The notes under the pieces: generated by a model
Databases searched by the model: none
Told to the model about the DNA's origin: nothing
What the model saw: the letters and a program-made list of their open reading frames with translations, nothing else
From: an uncultured Bacteroidales bacterium
GTDB taxonomy: Bacteria > Bacteroidota > Bacteroidia > Bacteroidales > Muribaculaceae
DNA: 64,000 nucleotides
Assembly (NCBI GenBank): GCA_947176235.1
Contig: CAMWPM010000009.1
Coordinates: 1 to 64,000, forward strand
Direction of reading: 5' to 3'
Program-made: the position numbers and the translations under genes
Shown here: piece by piece, positions 1-8,602 of the stretch
Layout of the letters: every line of letters begins with the position of its first letter
Position numbering within the stretch: the stretch's first letter is position 1

Positions 1-74
1 GGCTGATTGTTTTATTATTGGAGTTGAATTTCTTATATCGAACTCACGTTAAATAACAAATTATTCCTACAGGT

Positions 75-848
75 ATGCGTAACTGGATATTCACTACCAA
101 ACCCACTCATTTCCGGATGTCGGAAGCTCTGATCCCCGGTGAAACCCTTGACTGGCCGTCGTTCGGACTTTTCAAATTTGAAGTAGGAGATCTCGTATTC
201 TTTTACGCATCCAACCCAATATGTCAGCTTATCGGTAAACTGGAAATCGAACGTACTGATCTGCCATTTTCAGAAGCAAATCCACGTAATGACTTACGAA
301 AATGGCCCAGGCATCACTCACGGATTCCATGGCTGAGACTTCGTGTGCTTCAATCGGCTCCGGTGCCATTCAAACCCCTGCAACGTGGCAGCCTATATTA
401 TCATACCGAATTCAAGCCCTCACCTTACCCCAAATTGCTTCATGATAATGAATGCGATTACGTGTTCAGGGCTTTTGACGAAGCAATGACGTATGACGCC
501 GACATGATCCGTTACGACAACGGAATTGAATCCAGAGCTATCGAAAAAGTGACACGTGGGGAAATCCTGACATCAATAATTGAAGAACTTAAAGGTGGCA
601 GGATTACCTCACTTGTATTTAGCCGTACCTCAACTTCCAATATTGATGTGACACTGTCTCGATCGGCTGATCCGGAAATCGACGCCGTCACGCTTCACTT
701 TAAGGGAGTGCATCACATCCTATGGGATCTTCAAACCGTCAACGACTTAATTTCTGGCATTCGGCTTACGGTCGAAGATACTTACCTTCTGTGTCAGATT
801 GATGGAGCATCAGCCGAAATATTAGCTGAGGATATTACCATAGATTAA
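75..848 (+). CDS. EVE/PUA-like domain protein, function unknown
   Basis: A 257-residue protein. The first ~100 residues (start RNWIFTTKP, then GDLVFFYASNP and LIGKLEIE) read like the EVE fold of the PUA superfamily, which binds modified bases or RNA. This is a resemblance by eye, not a search result. Residues 110-257 match nothing I recognise and show no membrane segment or signal peptide. The gene stands alone: only 74 bases precede it in the window, so an upstream partner may lie outside. EVE-like domains often occur in restriction or RNA-modification proteins, but no nuclease or methylase motif is visible here. The start follows the bases CAGGT; no other start is convincing. A hairpin with TGTGTCA/TGACACA arms lies at 856-886 after the stop, without a T-run. 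Confidence 0.7.
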   Translation: MRNWIFTTKPTHFRMSEALIPGETLDWPSFGLFKFEVGDLVFFYASNPICQLIGKLEIERTDLPFSEANPRNDLRKWPRHHSRIPWLRLRVLQSAPVPFKPLQRGSLYYHTEFKPSPYPKLLHDNECDYVFRAFDEAMTYDADMIRYDNGIESRAIEKVTRGEILTSIIEELKGGRITSLVFSRTSTSNIDVTLSRSADPEIDAVTLHFKGVHHILWDLQTVNDLISGIRLTVEDTYLLCQIDGASAEILAEDITID

Positions 849-1217
849 AGCGATTATTTGTGTCAGTGATTTCTCTATGACACAGAATTACATGCTCGGA
901 ATATTCAACTGACGTGACGATTGTTAAAAGAATCATTTTAACACAATTAAGATATTATAATATCGGTGTATGTTATAATTATATAAGTAAATGAGCGGTG
1001 AAGATGCATACTGCCTAAGGATTTGGATTACAATATATTATTCATAATATACTATTAATCAACCCATTACACAATATATCTGAACAATAGCATGAAGCAA
1101 ATTGCTCAGATTTATCGAAACTGTGCAAAATGTCAAAAATTTTTCATGCTTTTTGTTTTTTATAAAAAAAATTGTTTATAATTTTGCAAAACAAAATAGA
1201 CCACATTTTCCATTATT
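849..1217. other. Intergenic region with hairpin and nagB-like gene promoter
   Basis: This stretch of 369 bases holds no convincing gene. A hairpin (TGTGTCA/TGACACA) at about 856-886 could end transcription of the upstream gene, though a T-run is missing. The last 90 bases are very AT-rich and contain a TAATTTTG box at 1179-1186, the Bacteroidetes -7 element, placing a transcript start about 25 bases ahead of the next ATG. A -33 element at the normal spacing is not clear. Confidence 0.5.
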
Positions 1218-3200
1218 ATGAAAACGAACCTTAGTTCTCAAATTAAATTGGAAAGCGTGCCTCGGCGATATTACGCACCTCAGAGCGAACTTGAGCAAGC
1301 GGCGCTGACACGTGAAGAAAAAGTTTATTCCCGCATCTTTGAGACTATCCCTGATGGAAGTTTCTATCTCGCCCGACATATAGCTGAAGTTATTCAAAAA
1401 AATGTAGCAAAGAAAGGACGTTGCGTCCTTGCTCTTGGAGCAGGAATCAACACCACCCCCGTCTATTCCTCTCTCATCGAGCTTTACCGACGTGGCGAAG
1501 TATCATTCCTCGATACCATCATTTTCAATATCGACGAATTTTTCCCCCTCCGTCCCGAAGGTCCCAGCACACTTCGCCGTCTTAAAGAATTATTCCTTGA
1601 TAAAGTAGACGTAAAGCCGGAGAATATTCATTCAATTAATCCTGCGGTCACAAAAGAAAACATGTTCCAGTACTGTAAGGAATATGAGCAGGAAATTGAT
1701 AATTGTGGGGGACTCGATCTCACTGTCTGCGAGATAGGTCCTGGAGGAATGCTCGGTTACAATCAGCCGGGTTCTCTTTCCACCAGCGTCTGCCGCCTGG
1801 TGCTCCTGGCGGGTGACACACGCCGCAATATCGCCCGTGATTATAAGACCGACGATGCTCCCAGCACTGCCATTACTCTCGGCATCGGCAATATCATGCG
1901 TTCCACCCGCATAATGTGCATGGCTTGGGGTGAGAATCGAGCACAGGTGCTGAGGGAAGTTATTGAAGGACCTGTGACTGAAGAGGTTCCGGCATCCTTC
2001 CTCCAGCTCCACAACCATGTGCGCATTGCCATGGATCTTTCGGCAGCCGAACGTCTTACCAGAATAAGCCATCCATGGAAAGTAACTTCATGCGAATGGA
2101 CTGACAAACTTATCCGACGTGCGATCGTTTGGCTGTGCGAAAAGACCGGCAAGCCCATTCTCAAGCTCACCGACCGTGATTACAATGATTGGGGTCTGGG
2201 AGAACTTGTAGCGCTTTTCGGTTCAGCCTACAATGTGAACATTAAAGTGTTCAACGAACTCCAGCACACCATCACCGGATGGCCCGGTGGTAAGCCTAAT
2301 GCTGATGACACTTATCGCCCGGAGCGTGCCCTCCCCTTCCCAAAAAGAGTAATTGTATTCAGCCCGCACCCCGACGATGATGTAATCTCGATGGGCGGCA
2401 CATTAAAACGCCTGGTCGATCAGCACCACGACGTTCATGTTGCCTACGAGACATCCGGCAATATTGCCGTCGGCGACGAGGACATGATGCGCTATTTCCT
2501 CATGATGGACAAGATCGCGCCCCAGTTCCATTTCGACACGGAAGGATTCAGGAAACTCAGTCACGACGTACGCGACTTTGTTGCACACAAATCCGCCGGA
2601 GAAAGTGACTCCACCGAAATTCGCGAGATAAAGACGATGATCCGCCAGGCGGAAGCTACCATCGCTTGTCACTACATTGGGATTCCTGACGATCATATTC
2701 ATTTCCTCCGCCTCCCGTTCTATGAGACCGGCAAAATCAAGAAAGGAGATCTTACAGAAGCCGACATTGACAAAGTGAAAGCGCTGATTGAAGAGGTGAA
2801 GCCTCATCAGATTTTCGTGGCAGGTGACCTTGCGGATCCTCATGGCACCCATCGAGTCTGCACCGACGCTGTCCTTGCTGCTGTGGACGATCTCAAAGGC
2901 GAGGAATGGATGAAGGACTGCCGCATCTGGATGTATCGCGGAGCATGGGCAGAATGGGAAATTGACCACATCGAGATGGCAGTGCCTATCAGCCCCGAGG
3001 AACTTCGCTTCAAACGCAATTCAATTCTAAAGCACCAGTCCCAGATGGAGAATGCACCTTTCCTTGGCGATGATGACCGTCTGTTCTGGCAACGCGCCGA
3101 AGAACGTAACCGCGCTACGGCTCAGCTTTACGAGAACCTTGGTCTGGCAAGCTATGAAGCAATGGAAGCCTTCGTCCGTTACATCCCCATTGCTGATTGA
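1218..3200 (+). CDS. NagB-like / PIG-L deacetylase fusion protein
   Basis: A 660-residue two-domain protein. Residues ~1-300 have the glucosamine-6-phosphate deaminase (NagB) fold signature: phosphate-loop-like LALGAGINTTPVYSSL and FNIDEFFPL. Residues ~375-640 form a PIG-L/LmbE-type N-acetylglucosaminide deacetylase domain with the metal motif SPHPDDD (near 383) and DPHGTHR (near 540). Long NagB-like proteins of this layout are common in Bacteroidales and are usually annotated glucosamine-6-phosphate deaminase. In E. coli NagB the catalytic loop reads DGHIAFNEP (Asp141, His143, Glu148); here the matching stretch is GGMLGYNQP, so all three are replaced. Deaminase activity is therefore doubtful, whereas the deacetylase metal ligands look intact. 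A role in amino-sugar handling is likely; the exact reaction is open. It is a single gene with its own promoter and terminator. Confidence 0.85.
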   Translation: MKTNLSSQIKLESVPRRYYAPQSELEQAALTREEKVYSRIFETIPDGSFYLARHIAEVIQKNVAKKGRCVLALGAGINTTPVYSSLIELYRRGEVSFLDTIIFNIDEFFPLRPEGPSTLRRLKELFLDKVDVKPENIHSINPAVTKENMFQYCKEYEQEIDNCGGLDLTVCEIGPGGMLGYNQPGSLSTSVCRLVLLAGDTRRNIARDYKTDDAPSTAITLGIGNIMRSTRIMCMAWGENRAQVLREVIEGPVTEEVPASFLQLHNHVRIAMDLSAAERLTRISHPWKVTSCEWTDKLIRRAIVWLCEKTGKPILKLTDRDYNDWGLGELVALFGSAYNVNIKVFNELQHTITGWPGGKPNADDTYRPERALPFPKRVIVFSPHPDDDVISMGGTLKRLVDQHHDVHVAYETSGNIAVGDEDMMRYFLMMDKIAPQFHFDTEGFRKLSHDVRDFVAHKSAGESDSTEIREIKTMIRQAEATIACHYIGIPDDHIHFLRLPFYETGKIKKGDLTEADIDKVKALIEEVKPHQIFVAGDLADPHGTHRVCTDAVLAAVDDLKGEEWMKDCRIWMYRGAWAEWEIDHIEMAVPISPEELRFKRNSILKHQSQMENAPFLGDDDRLFWQRAEERNRATAQLYENLGLASYEAMEAFVRYIPIAD

Positions 3201-3313
3201 TGCCATAATCCTTCGTATGAGGGTATAACATTCAATTTTGATAATCCATATTCCAAATAGATCCCAACATCTTTAAAGAGAAAAAAAGCAACAATAAGTG
3301 AATCATAGGTTAT

Positions 3314-3353
3314 GGTTTCGGCAATTCGTGAGAATACCCCGGAACCTTTTTTT
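3314..3353 (+). terminator. Intrinsic terminator after the NagB-like/PIG-L gene
   Basis: An 8-bp stem (GGTTTCGG with CCGGAACC, one G-T pair) is followed directly by seven T on the plus strand, about 110 bases after the stop codon. Confidence 0.75.
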
Positions 3354-3383
3354 ATTACCTGATTCATTTCTTTCCGCTTAAAT

Positions 3384-3418
3384 AAAAAAAGACCGGAATC
3401 ACGTCACTGACTCCGGTC
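3384..3418 (-). terminator. Intrinsic terminator of ilvA
   Basis: A GACCGGA/TCCGGTC stem read on the minus strand is followed by seven T. It lies 23 bases past the ilvA stop codon. Confidence 0.8.
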
Positions 3419-3441
3419 ACAATATTGATCATTTTTTATTC

Positions 3442-4644
3442 TCAGTCAAGCAAGTGATAACCGGCATCTGCCAGTCCTTGGCGGATTATCTCAATATGAT
3501 CGGCGTTGCGTGTCTCCAGCTCCACACGTAGCACACAGCCATTGATCTGGGTAGAGGTGTGGGAGCGTTCATGAGCCACTGACAATACGTTGCCACCAAG
3601 CTCTGCTATCACGGCGCAGACACCTGAAAGCTGTCCCGGCTTATCGTACAAGTCAAGTGAAATCGTACTCATACGTCCGTTCTTTGTCAGTCCTCGGGTG
3701 ATCACACGATTGAGAATTGTCACGTCAATGTTACCTCCTGACACAAGGCACACAACTTTCTTTCCCCTCACGGGCAATTTATCAAACATCACGGCAGCCA
3801 CCGAGACAGCACCTGCTCCTTCTGCCACAATCTTCTGTTTCTCAATAAGGGCAAGAATTGCAGCTGCGATTTCATCGTCGGTTACTGTCACGATTTCATC
3901 CACGTATTTCTCACACATCTCAAAAGTATTGACACCCGGCTCCTTCACTGCTATACCGTCAGCAATCGTCGAAACGCTGTCGAGATGTATCTTTTCATGT
4001 CGCTTCACCGACTCAGCCATGCTCGGTGCACCGGCAGCCTGGACACCGTACACCTTGACATCGGGACGCAGGGTCTTGATAGCAAAGGCAACTCCTGATA
4101 TCAGACCTCCGCCGCCGATCGGCACCACCACAGCCTCCACGTCAGGCATTTCTTCTATGATCTCCAGTCCGATTGTTCCTTGACCGGCGATCACCAGCGG
4201 ATCATCAAAGGGATGAACGAATGTGTAGCCATATTTTTCTTTAAGTTCGATTGCTTTGGCATACGCGTCATCATAGACACCCGGCACGAGGCATACTTCC
4301 GCACCATAGTTCTTCGTAGCTTCAACTTTACTGAGCGGAGCGCCGGCAGGGAGGCAGATAAGGGATTTTATTCCGTTGCGGGTAGCGCCCAGCGCCACTC
4401 CCTGAGCGTGATTTCCCGCTGAGCAGGCTATCACTCCGCGAGCCTTTTCCTCGTCAGTGAGCTGTGAAATCTTATAATATGCACCTCTCAGTTTGAACGA
4501 ACCTGTAGCCTGGAGATTCTCCGGCTTAAGATAGACTTCTGAATCATTACTGAGTTTTGTGGGACCAATGATGCGGGTGTTGCGTGCCACCTCTCTCAGC
4601 ACCTTTTGGGCGCGATAGATCTCTTGAATATCCAATGATGCCAT
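3442..4644 (-). CDS. ilvA: Threonine ammonia-lyase with C-terminal ACT domain
   Basis: A 400-residue PLP enzyme that deaminates threonine to 2-oxobutanoate, the first step toward isoleucine. The PLP lysine lies in LQATGSFKLRGAY, and the glycine-rich phosphate-binding loop is PIGGGGLISG. Residues ~325-400 form one ACT domain (STISLDLYDKPGQL). This short form with one ACT domain is the usual Bacteroidetes type rather than the ~510-residue E. coli IlvA with two regulatory repeats. ACT domains commonly bind amino acids, so feedback control is likely, but the effector cannot be read from the sequence. The gene stands alone. A TATCTTTG box lies at 4690-4697 on the minus strand, about 45 bases ahead of the ATG. 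Confidence 0.93.
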   Translation of the reverse strand: MASLDIQEIYRAQKVLREVARNTRIIGPTKLSNDSEVYLKPENLQATGSFKLRGAYYKISQLTDEEKARGVIACSAGNHAQGVALGATRNGIKSLICLPAGAPLSKVEATKNYGAEVCLVPGVYDDAYAKAIELKEKYGYTFVHPFDDPLVIAGQGTIGLEIIEEMPDVEAVVVPIGGGGLISGVAFAIKTLRPDVKVYGVQAAGAPSMAESVKRHEKIHLDSVSTIADGIAVKEPGVNTFEMCEKYVDEIVTVTDDEIAAAILALIEKQKIVAEGAGAVSVAAVMFDKLPVRGKKVVCLVSGGNIDVTILNRVITRGLTKNGRMSTISLDLYDKPGQLSGVCAVIAELGGNVLSVAHERSHTSTQINGCVLRVELETRNADHIEIIRQGLADAGYHLLD

Positions 4645-4689
4645 ATTTTTGTGTGATGATTAGGTTTCGGTTAGATTAGTTTCTTTATG

Positions 4690-4697
4690 CAAAGATA
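4690..4697 (-). promoter_or_regulatory. Promoter -7 box of ilvA
   Basis: TATCTTTG on the minus strand. The -33 region overlaps the tig terminator hairpin; the best TTG is 22 bases upstream, slightly longer than normal. Confidence 0.6.
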
Positions 4698-4712
4698 CAA
4701 AAGAATAAAACA

Positions 4713-4752
4713 CGATGGTCAACAACTCCTGAAAAAGAGTTGCTGACCATCG
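4713..4752 (-). terminator. Intrinsic terminator of tig
   Basis: A 16-base inverted repeat (CGATGGTC... with ...GACCATCG, one mismatch) with an 8-base loop lies 44 bases past the tig stop. On the minus strand it is followed by TGTTTTATT. It overlaps the -33 side of the ilvA promoter. Confidence 0.75.
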
Positions 4753-4796
4753 AATTTTTTATCCGGTGGAATCTGTTTCTAAGGATTCTACCTGGC

Positions 4797-6164
4797 TTAC
4801 TGCTGCTTGGCGGCAAGTTCCTTGAACTCGTCAAGCGTCACTGTCTTGTTCTCAAGCGTGATGGCATTCTTGATACCGCGGAAAAGAAGCTCGTTACCGA
4901 CATTCTCTACAATACGTGAACGAGTGTTCTTATCGGCGAGGATACGCTTCGCATAGTCAGCGATCACGTCATCACCCATATTGGTCATGCCATATTGCGC
5001 AAACTGATGTGCTGCCACACTCTTGGCGTAGTTCAGGAGATCAGCCTCCTCAATTTTCACCTCGAGCTGCTTTGCAATATTCTCCTTGATAAGCTGCCAC
5101 TTCAGGTCCGGAAGCATAGCTTCAAACTGCTCATCGATTGTCTCTTCCTTGAAGTCGCCCTGCTCGCGCTTTACAAGCCACTTCTTAAGGAATTCTTTCG
5201 GAAGCTCCATGTCACCATACTTCTCGACAAAGTACTTCTGGGCATCATTGTTAAACATCAGTTCGCTGTTGGGCTGAAGTTGCTGGGCGATCATGGACTT
5301 AAGAGCCTCGTCATATTCCTCGCGAGTCTTCACTTTGTCGGCACCGAACACATTCTTGTAGAATTCCTCACCATCCTCAGCAAGTTTCAGAACGATGATT
5401 TCAGAAATGGCAAGTTCAAAATCAGCCTTGACCTGAGCTGCTTTCTCCTTGTCCTCGATATGGAGCATCGACGACATTTCGGCAGGATTGCCCTCGCAAG
5501 TGTTCCAGGGGTTGAACACGACCTTATCGCCGACTTTCTTACCCAGGAATTTATCAGCCTCTTCCTTCGACTTGAAATACATCGGAGCCACAATGCCGTC
5601 AACTACCTGAATGGCATCCTCGCTCTCCTTCACCGTGCCGTCAGGATTGAGTTCCATGATTGCACCTTTCACGAGAGCCTTGGCATCAACTTCCTCACCG
5701 GGGACCTGAGCACCGAAGCGTTCACGCAGCTGCGTGTCCTGCTGCTTCACCATATCGTCCGACACCTCGATCGTGTAGAACGGAAGTTTCACGTCCTTAT
5801 TCAGCTCTACCTTCACTTCTGGGGTTAGACCGATCTCGTATTCGAATGTATAATCTTTGTCATCAAGATTGATTTCTTTCACTTCCACGGGCATCGGTTC
5901 GCCGAGAATCGCCAGATTATTGTCGCGTATGTAACCGATCACAGCGTCATAGACCTCGCGGTTGATGACATCGCTCTTCACCTGCTTTCCGAAGCGGCGC
6001 TGGAGTTGGTCGGTGGAGATGTGACCCTTGCGGAATCCGGGGATAGTGTGGGTTTTGCCGATTTCCTTAAGGTCTTTTTTTACCTTATCGGCGTAGTCGC
6101 TCTCACTCACATTGACAGTGAGTTTTGCGGTAGTGTCATTCAGTTTTTCTAATGAAACGTTCAT
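4797..6164 (-). CDS. tig: Trigger factor, ribosome-associated chaperone
   Basis: A 455-residue protein. The N-terminal ribosome-binding domain contains the signature IPGFRKGHIS, the form of the GFRxGxxP motif that contacts protein uL23 at the exit tunnel. The C-terminal part (from ~270) is the helical chaperone arm. The central peptidyl-prolyl isomerase region is poorly conserved, as is usual in Bacteroidetes trigger factors, which are also close to this length. It is transcribed from a well-formed promoter at 6275-6305 with a leader of about 100 bases and ends in a terminator, so it appears to be a single-gene unit. The gene is divergent from the methyltransferase at 6358. Confidence 0.93.
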   Translation of the reverse strand: MNVSLEKLNDTTAKLTVNVSESDYADKVKKDLKEIGKTHTIPGFRKGHISTDQLQRRFGKQVKSDVINREVYDAVIGYIRDNNLAILGEPMPVEVKEINLDDKDYTFEYEIGLTPEVKVELNKDVKLPFYTIEVSDDMVKQQDTQLRERFGAQVPGEEVDAKALVKGAIMELNPDGTVKESEDAIQVVDGIVAPMYFKSKEEADKFLGKKVGDKVVFNPWNTCEGNPAEMSSMLHIEDKEKAAQVKADFELAISEIIVLKLAEDGEEFYKNVFGADKVKTREEYDEALKSMIAQQLQPNSELMFNNDAQKYFVEKYGDMELPKEFLKKWLVKREQGDFKEETIDEQFEAMLPDLKWQLIKENIAKQLEVKIEEADLLNYAKSVAAHQFAQYGMTNMGDDVIADYAKRILADKNTRSRIVENVGNELLFRGIKNAITLENKTVTLDEFKELAAKQQ

Positions 6165-6274
6165 GAGTCTTTTTGCTTATGAGTTGTTTGTTGAATTTTT
6201 TTTATTCTCGTTTGTTATAAATATAACGTTTTTCAAGGACGGTTTTATTCTTTTGGATTGCCCCGAATAACATG

Positions 6275-6305
6275 CAAAATTAATCTTTATATTTCGATTA
6301 ACCAA
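6275..6305 (-). promoter_or_regulatory. Promoter of tig
   Basis: On the minus strand TTG (6305-6303), 20 bases, then TAATTTTG (6282-6275): an exact match to the Bacteroidetes primary-sigma promoter. Confidence 0.85.
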
Positions 6306-6344
6306 TTTAACGGTTTTTATTTTAATTTTTTTTACGAATTTAGC

Positions 6345-6352
6345 TATCTTTG
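6345..6352 (+). promoter_or_regulatory. -7 box directly ahead of methyltransferase ATG
   Basis: TATCTTTG ends 5 bases before the ATG at 6358. Transcription would start at or next to the start codon, implying a leaderless or nearly leaderless message. The -33 region is T-rich without a clear TTG. Confidence 0.6.
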
Positions 6353-6357
6353 TCGTC

Positions 6358-7596
6358 ATGGATACATCAATCATTAATTATCTTTCGTCGCCCGAAGGTG
6401 TTGAGTGGATTCAGCGCAATTCGGCTGAGGATCCTTCGGCACTTCGACTGAAATATGCATCTTCATTCTCATCGTCTCCCTGGCTCCCGGCAGCCATCAT
6501 GCAGATTGAATGTCGCGCACGGGCAGCTAAGAAGATTCCTGAGGAAGTTGCCGCCCCACGTTTTTTATTTCCATCACTCCTCTCATCCGAACAGGCTACC
6601 TCCGACTCCCTCGCCGATTTCCATGCATCCCTCATTCAGGAAGGATCCGGAGTCCTCGACCTGACTTGCGGACTCGGCATTGATACATTCCACATCGCAC
6701 GTCGGGCAACATCGCTCACATCAGTCGAGCGCGAACCGTCCTATGCCAGGGTAGCCGAACACAACGCCGCAGTTCTCGGACTATCCGACCGTGTCTCCAT
6801 TATCAATTCCGATTGCATTGACTACATTGCCTCTGCCTCACTTCGCCCCGATGTAATCTTTGTCGATCCCGCCCGGCGTGATTCATCCGGAGGCAGAGTC
6901 TACGGATTATCCGATTGTAGTCCGGACATTGTTCCCCTTCTCCCCCGACTTGCTCAAATCTCACCCCGCCTCATTGTCAAGGCGTCCCCTATGCTCGACA
7001 TCTCAAGCCTTGCTTCGGAGCTGCCCGGAGTTACGGATATTTATGTTACCGGCACCTCTACGGAGTGTAAGGAACTTATTGCTGACGTTTCACTTGCAAG
7101 ATATTCTGATTCAGTTGAAATTGCATCGACGTCACCCACGTATGGCATCCATGCTATTGTCCCTGGGCTACTGAGATTCACATTCACCCCCCAACAGGAA
7201 GCCGCGGCAGTCCCGGTCATCGGACGACCGAAAGTAGGTGAAATTCTATATGAACCGCATCCTGTCGTCATGAAAGCCGGACCATTCCGTTTGCTGTCCC
7301 AACGTTGGAAGGTCGCAAAAATTGGAGGCAACTCCCATCTCTATTTTAGCTCTGAAATCCGGGAAGGATTTCCGGGTTCGGCATTTCGCATCCTTGAAGT
7401 TCTTCCCTACGCATCCGGAGAGATTAAGCGTCTCGCACGTCGTTACCCGGTCATTAACGTGGCAACCCGAAATTTTGATGTACCTACCGATGCACTCCGC
7501 CGCAAGCTTCGAGTCCGCGACGGAGGCAATCTGCGACTGATGGCTACCACCCTCCCCGACTCTTCCCGCATCATGATCATCCTCTCCCCTCTTTAA
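6358..7596 (+). CDS. Class I SAM-dependent methyltransferase, THUMP-like C-terminus
   Basis: A 412-residue protein. The SAM-binding motif is VLDLTCGLGIDTFHIA (near residue 98), followed by the acidic motif SVERE and the motif VDPARRD (near 170), typical of a Bacteroidetes family annotated as class I SAM methyltransferase with a C-terminal THUMP-like domain. Such proteins are presumed RNA methyltransferases; the substrate is not known to me. The C-terminal ~100 residues include VINVATRNFDV and RVRDGGNLRLMAT. The start fits the family, since the next Met is residue 48, and the promoter box sits only 5 bases ahead of it. It is convergent with the interrupted small gene at 7604. Confidence 0.8.
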   Translation: MDTSIINYLSSPEGVEWIQRNSAEDPSALRLKYASSFSSSPWLPAAIMQIECRARAAKKIPEEVAAPRFLFPSLLSSEQATSDSLADFHASLIQEGSGVLDLTCGLGIDTFHIARRATSLTSVEREPSYARVAEHNAAVLGLSDRVSIINSDCIDYIASASLRPDVIFVDPARRDSSGGRVYGLSDCSPDIVPLLPRLAQISPRLIVKASPMLDISSLASELPGVTDIYVTGTSTECKELIADVSLARYSDSVEIASTSPTYGIHAIVPGLLRFTFTPQQEAAAVPVIGRPKVGEILYEPHPVVMKAGPFRLLSQRWKVAKIGGNSHLYFSSEIREGFPGSAFRILEVLPYASGEIKRLARRYPVINVATRNFDVPTDALRRKLRVRDGGNLRLMATTLPDSSRIMIILSPL

Positions 7597-7603
7597 GTCC
7601 GTA

Positions 7604-7885
7604 TCAAAAATAGAAAAACATGATGCAGCAAGCCATAAGTGCTATGGTGGTGATTAGGATTTGAACACGACGGCGAGTCTCAGGGCTGCAATCGTCAAAC
7701 CACCATAATCTGCTGTAAAAATTCCAGTGAAGTGCCCACTTCCACTTCAGTATCATTCCGACGAGCAACAGCAAGAGAAGTGCTATTGGTATCAGCAATC
7801 CCTATTTAGGATTCGTTTGCGACCATTCAAAAAGATCTTCTGCCTTTTGATTGATCGTGTCATATATTTCAGTAATTCCGCTCAT
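7604..7885 (-). pseudogene. Small two-helix membrane protein gene (Imm17-like?) interrupted by TAG
   Basis: Read on the minus strand from ATG at 7885, the frame gives 27 residues (MSGITEIYDTI... ending TNPK), an in-frame TAG at 7804-7802, then continues open to 7604. The second part is a 64-residue stretch from a possible TTG start at 7798, with a hydrophobic helix (LLIPIALLLLLLVGMIL), the motif KWKWALHWN, a charged loop (SPETRRR) and a second hydrophobic helix. Without the stop it would be a ~93-residue protein of the type short acidic N-terminus, helix, WKW, helix, which resembles the Imm17 family of small two-helix immunity-type proteins (by eye only). Either the gene is broken by a nonsense mutation, or the second part starts at TTG, or the stop is a sequence error. 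A TAAATTTG promoter-like box lies upstream of the ATG. Confidence 0.5.
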
Positions 7886-7997
7886 ATTTGAATTGGTTTC
7901 CTATTAAATTGCAAATTTAATGAATTTACCTTTCAACCATAATTGGTAAGAGTCTTCTTATCCAATTATTTTGTCATTTTTATCAATTCAAGAAACA

Positions 7998-8040
7998 AAT
8001 GAGTGACGGCATAATTCCGTGTGAAATTCCGTCACTCATT
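7998..8040 (-). terminator. Intrinsic terminator after the 8055 gene
   Basis: A 12-bp perfect stem (AATGAGTGACGG with CCGTCACTCATT), followed on the minus strand by TTGTTTCTT, lies 15 bases after the stop codon at 8055. It closes the four-gene minus-strand cluster. Confidence 0.75.
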
Positions 8041-8054
8041 TTCTTAAGATATTT

Positions 8055-8513
8055 TTATTTCTGCAGTAGAGCCTCGAATTCCTTGAGTTTATCTGGACTA
8101 TCGAAATAATCGACATCAAATTCGATTTTATTCCCATTTGTCATCGTGACAGTCAGTATGCCGTCATCTTCATCATAGCGAGTGTTCGTGATTTCCGGGA
8201 TTTTTAGCAAATTCTGTTCTGACCTCCCATTCTTTATGACGGGATATGTCACCACATCATCATTCACAGTTATGGTGCAGTTTCCGGAAGCCAATACACG
8301 CGCATTACGTATTCTCATTGTCACATTGTAGAGCAAATAAAGTCCGATAGCAATGATGATAATTGCCGTCGGAAGCGGCCCGAGAATGCGGGCGGTTCCA
8401 ATTCTGATTCCGAAAGGATATACAATTGGAACGACTATCATTAATAACGACAGAACGATAGTGGTGAGATTATCCTTTAGTACTGACTTGGGGTAATATG
8501 TGAATGTTTTCAT
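8055..8513 (-). CDS. Two-helix membrane protein with cytoplasmic beta-domain
   Basis: A 152-residue protein that I cannot assign to a named family. Two hydrophobic helices (about 17-38 and 44-66) are separated by a short loop, and residues ~70-152 look like a small beta-rich domain (CTITVNDDVVTYPV, ILTVTMTNGNKIEFDV). This layout resembles bacterial PH-like membrane proteins, an inference from architecture alone. It is the last of four minus-strand genes running from LemA (10886) through the DUF3137 protein and a lipoprotein, with gaps under 100 bases, followed by a terminator. A role at the cell envelope is probable; the function is unknown. Confidence 0.7.
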   Translation of the reverse strand: MKTFTYYPKSVLKDNLTTIVLSLLMIVVPIVYPFGIRIGTARILGPLPTAIIIIAIGLYLLYNVTMRIRNARVLASGNCTITVNDDVVTYPVIKNGRSEQNLLKIPEITNTRYDEDDGILTVTMTNGNKIEFDVDYFDSPDKLKEFEALLQK

Positions 8514-8602
8514 TTTATTTTGAGTTAATTTGCGTATAAAGACAATGTTGATAATGGATTACTTATCAGACATGTCTCTGAATTATGAGTTGATTGTTTT
8601 TA

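Noticed and set aside
4995..5828. Long open frame (277 codons) opposite tig
   Set aside because: It lies fully inside the well-supported trigger factor gene and its protein is low-complexity Leu/His-rich; a codon-bias shadow.
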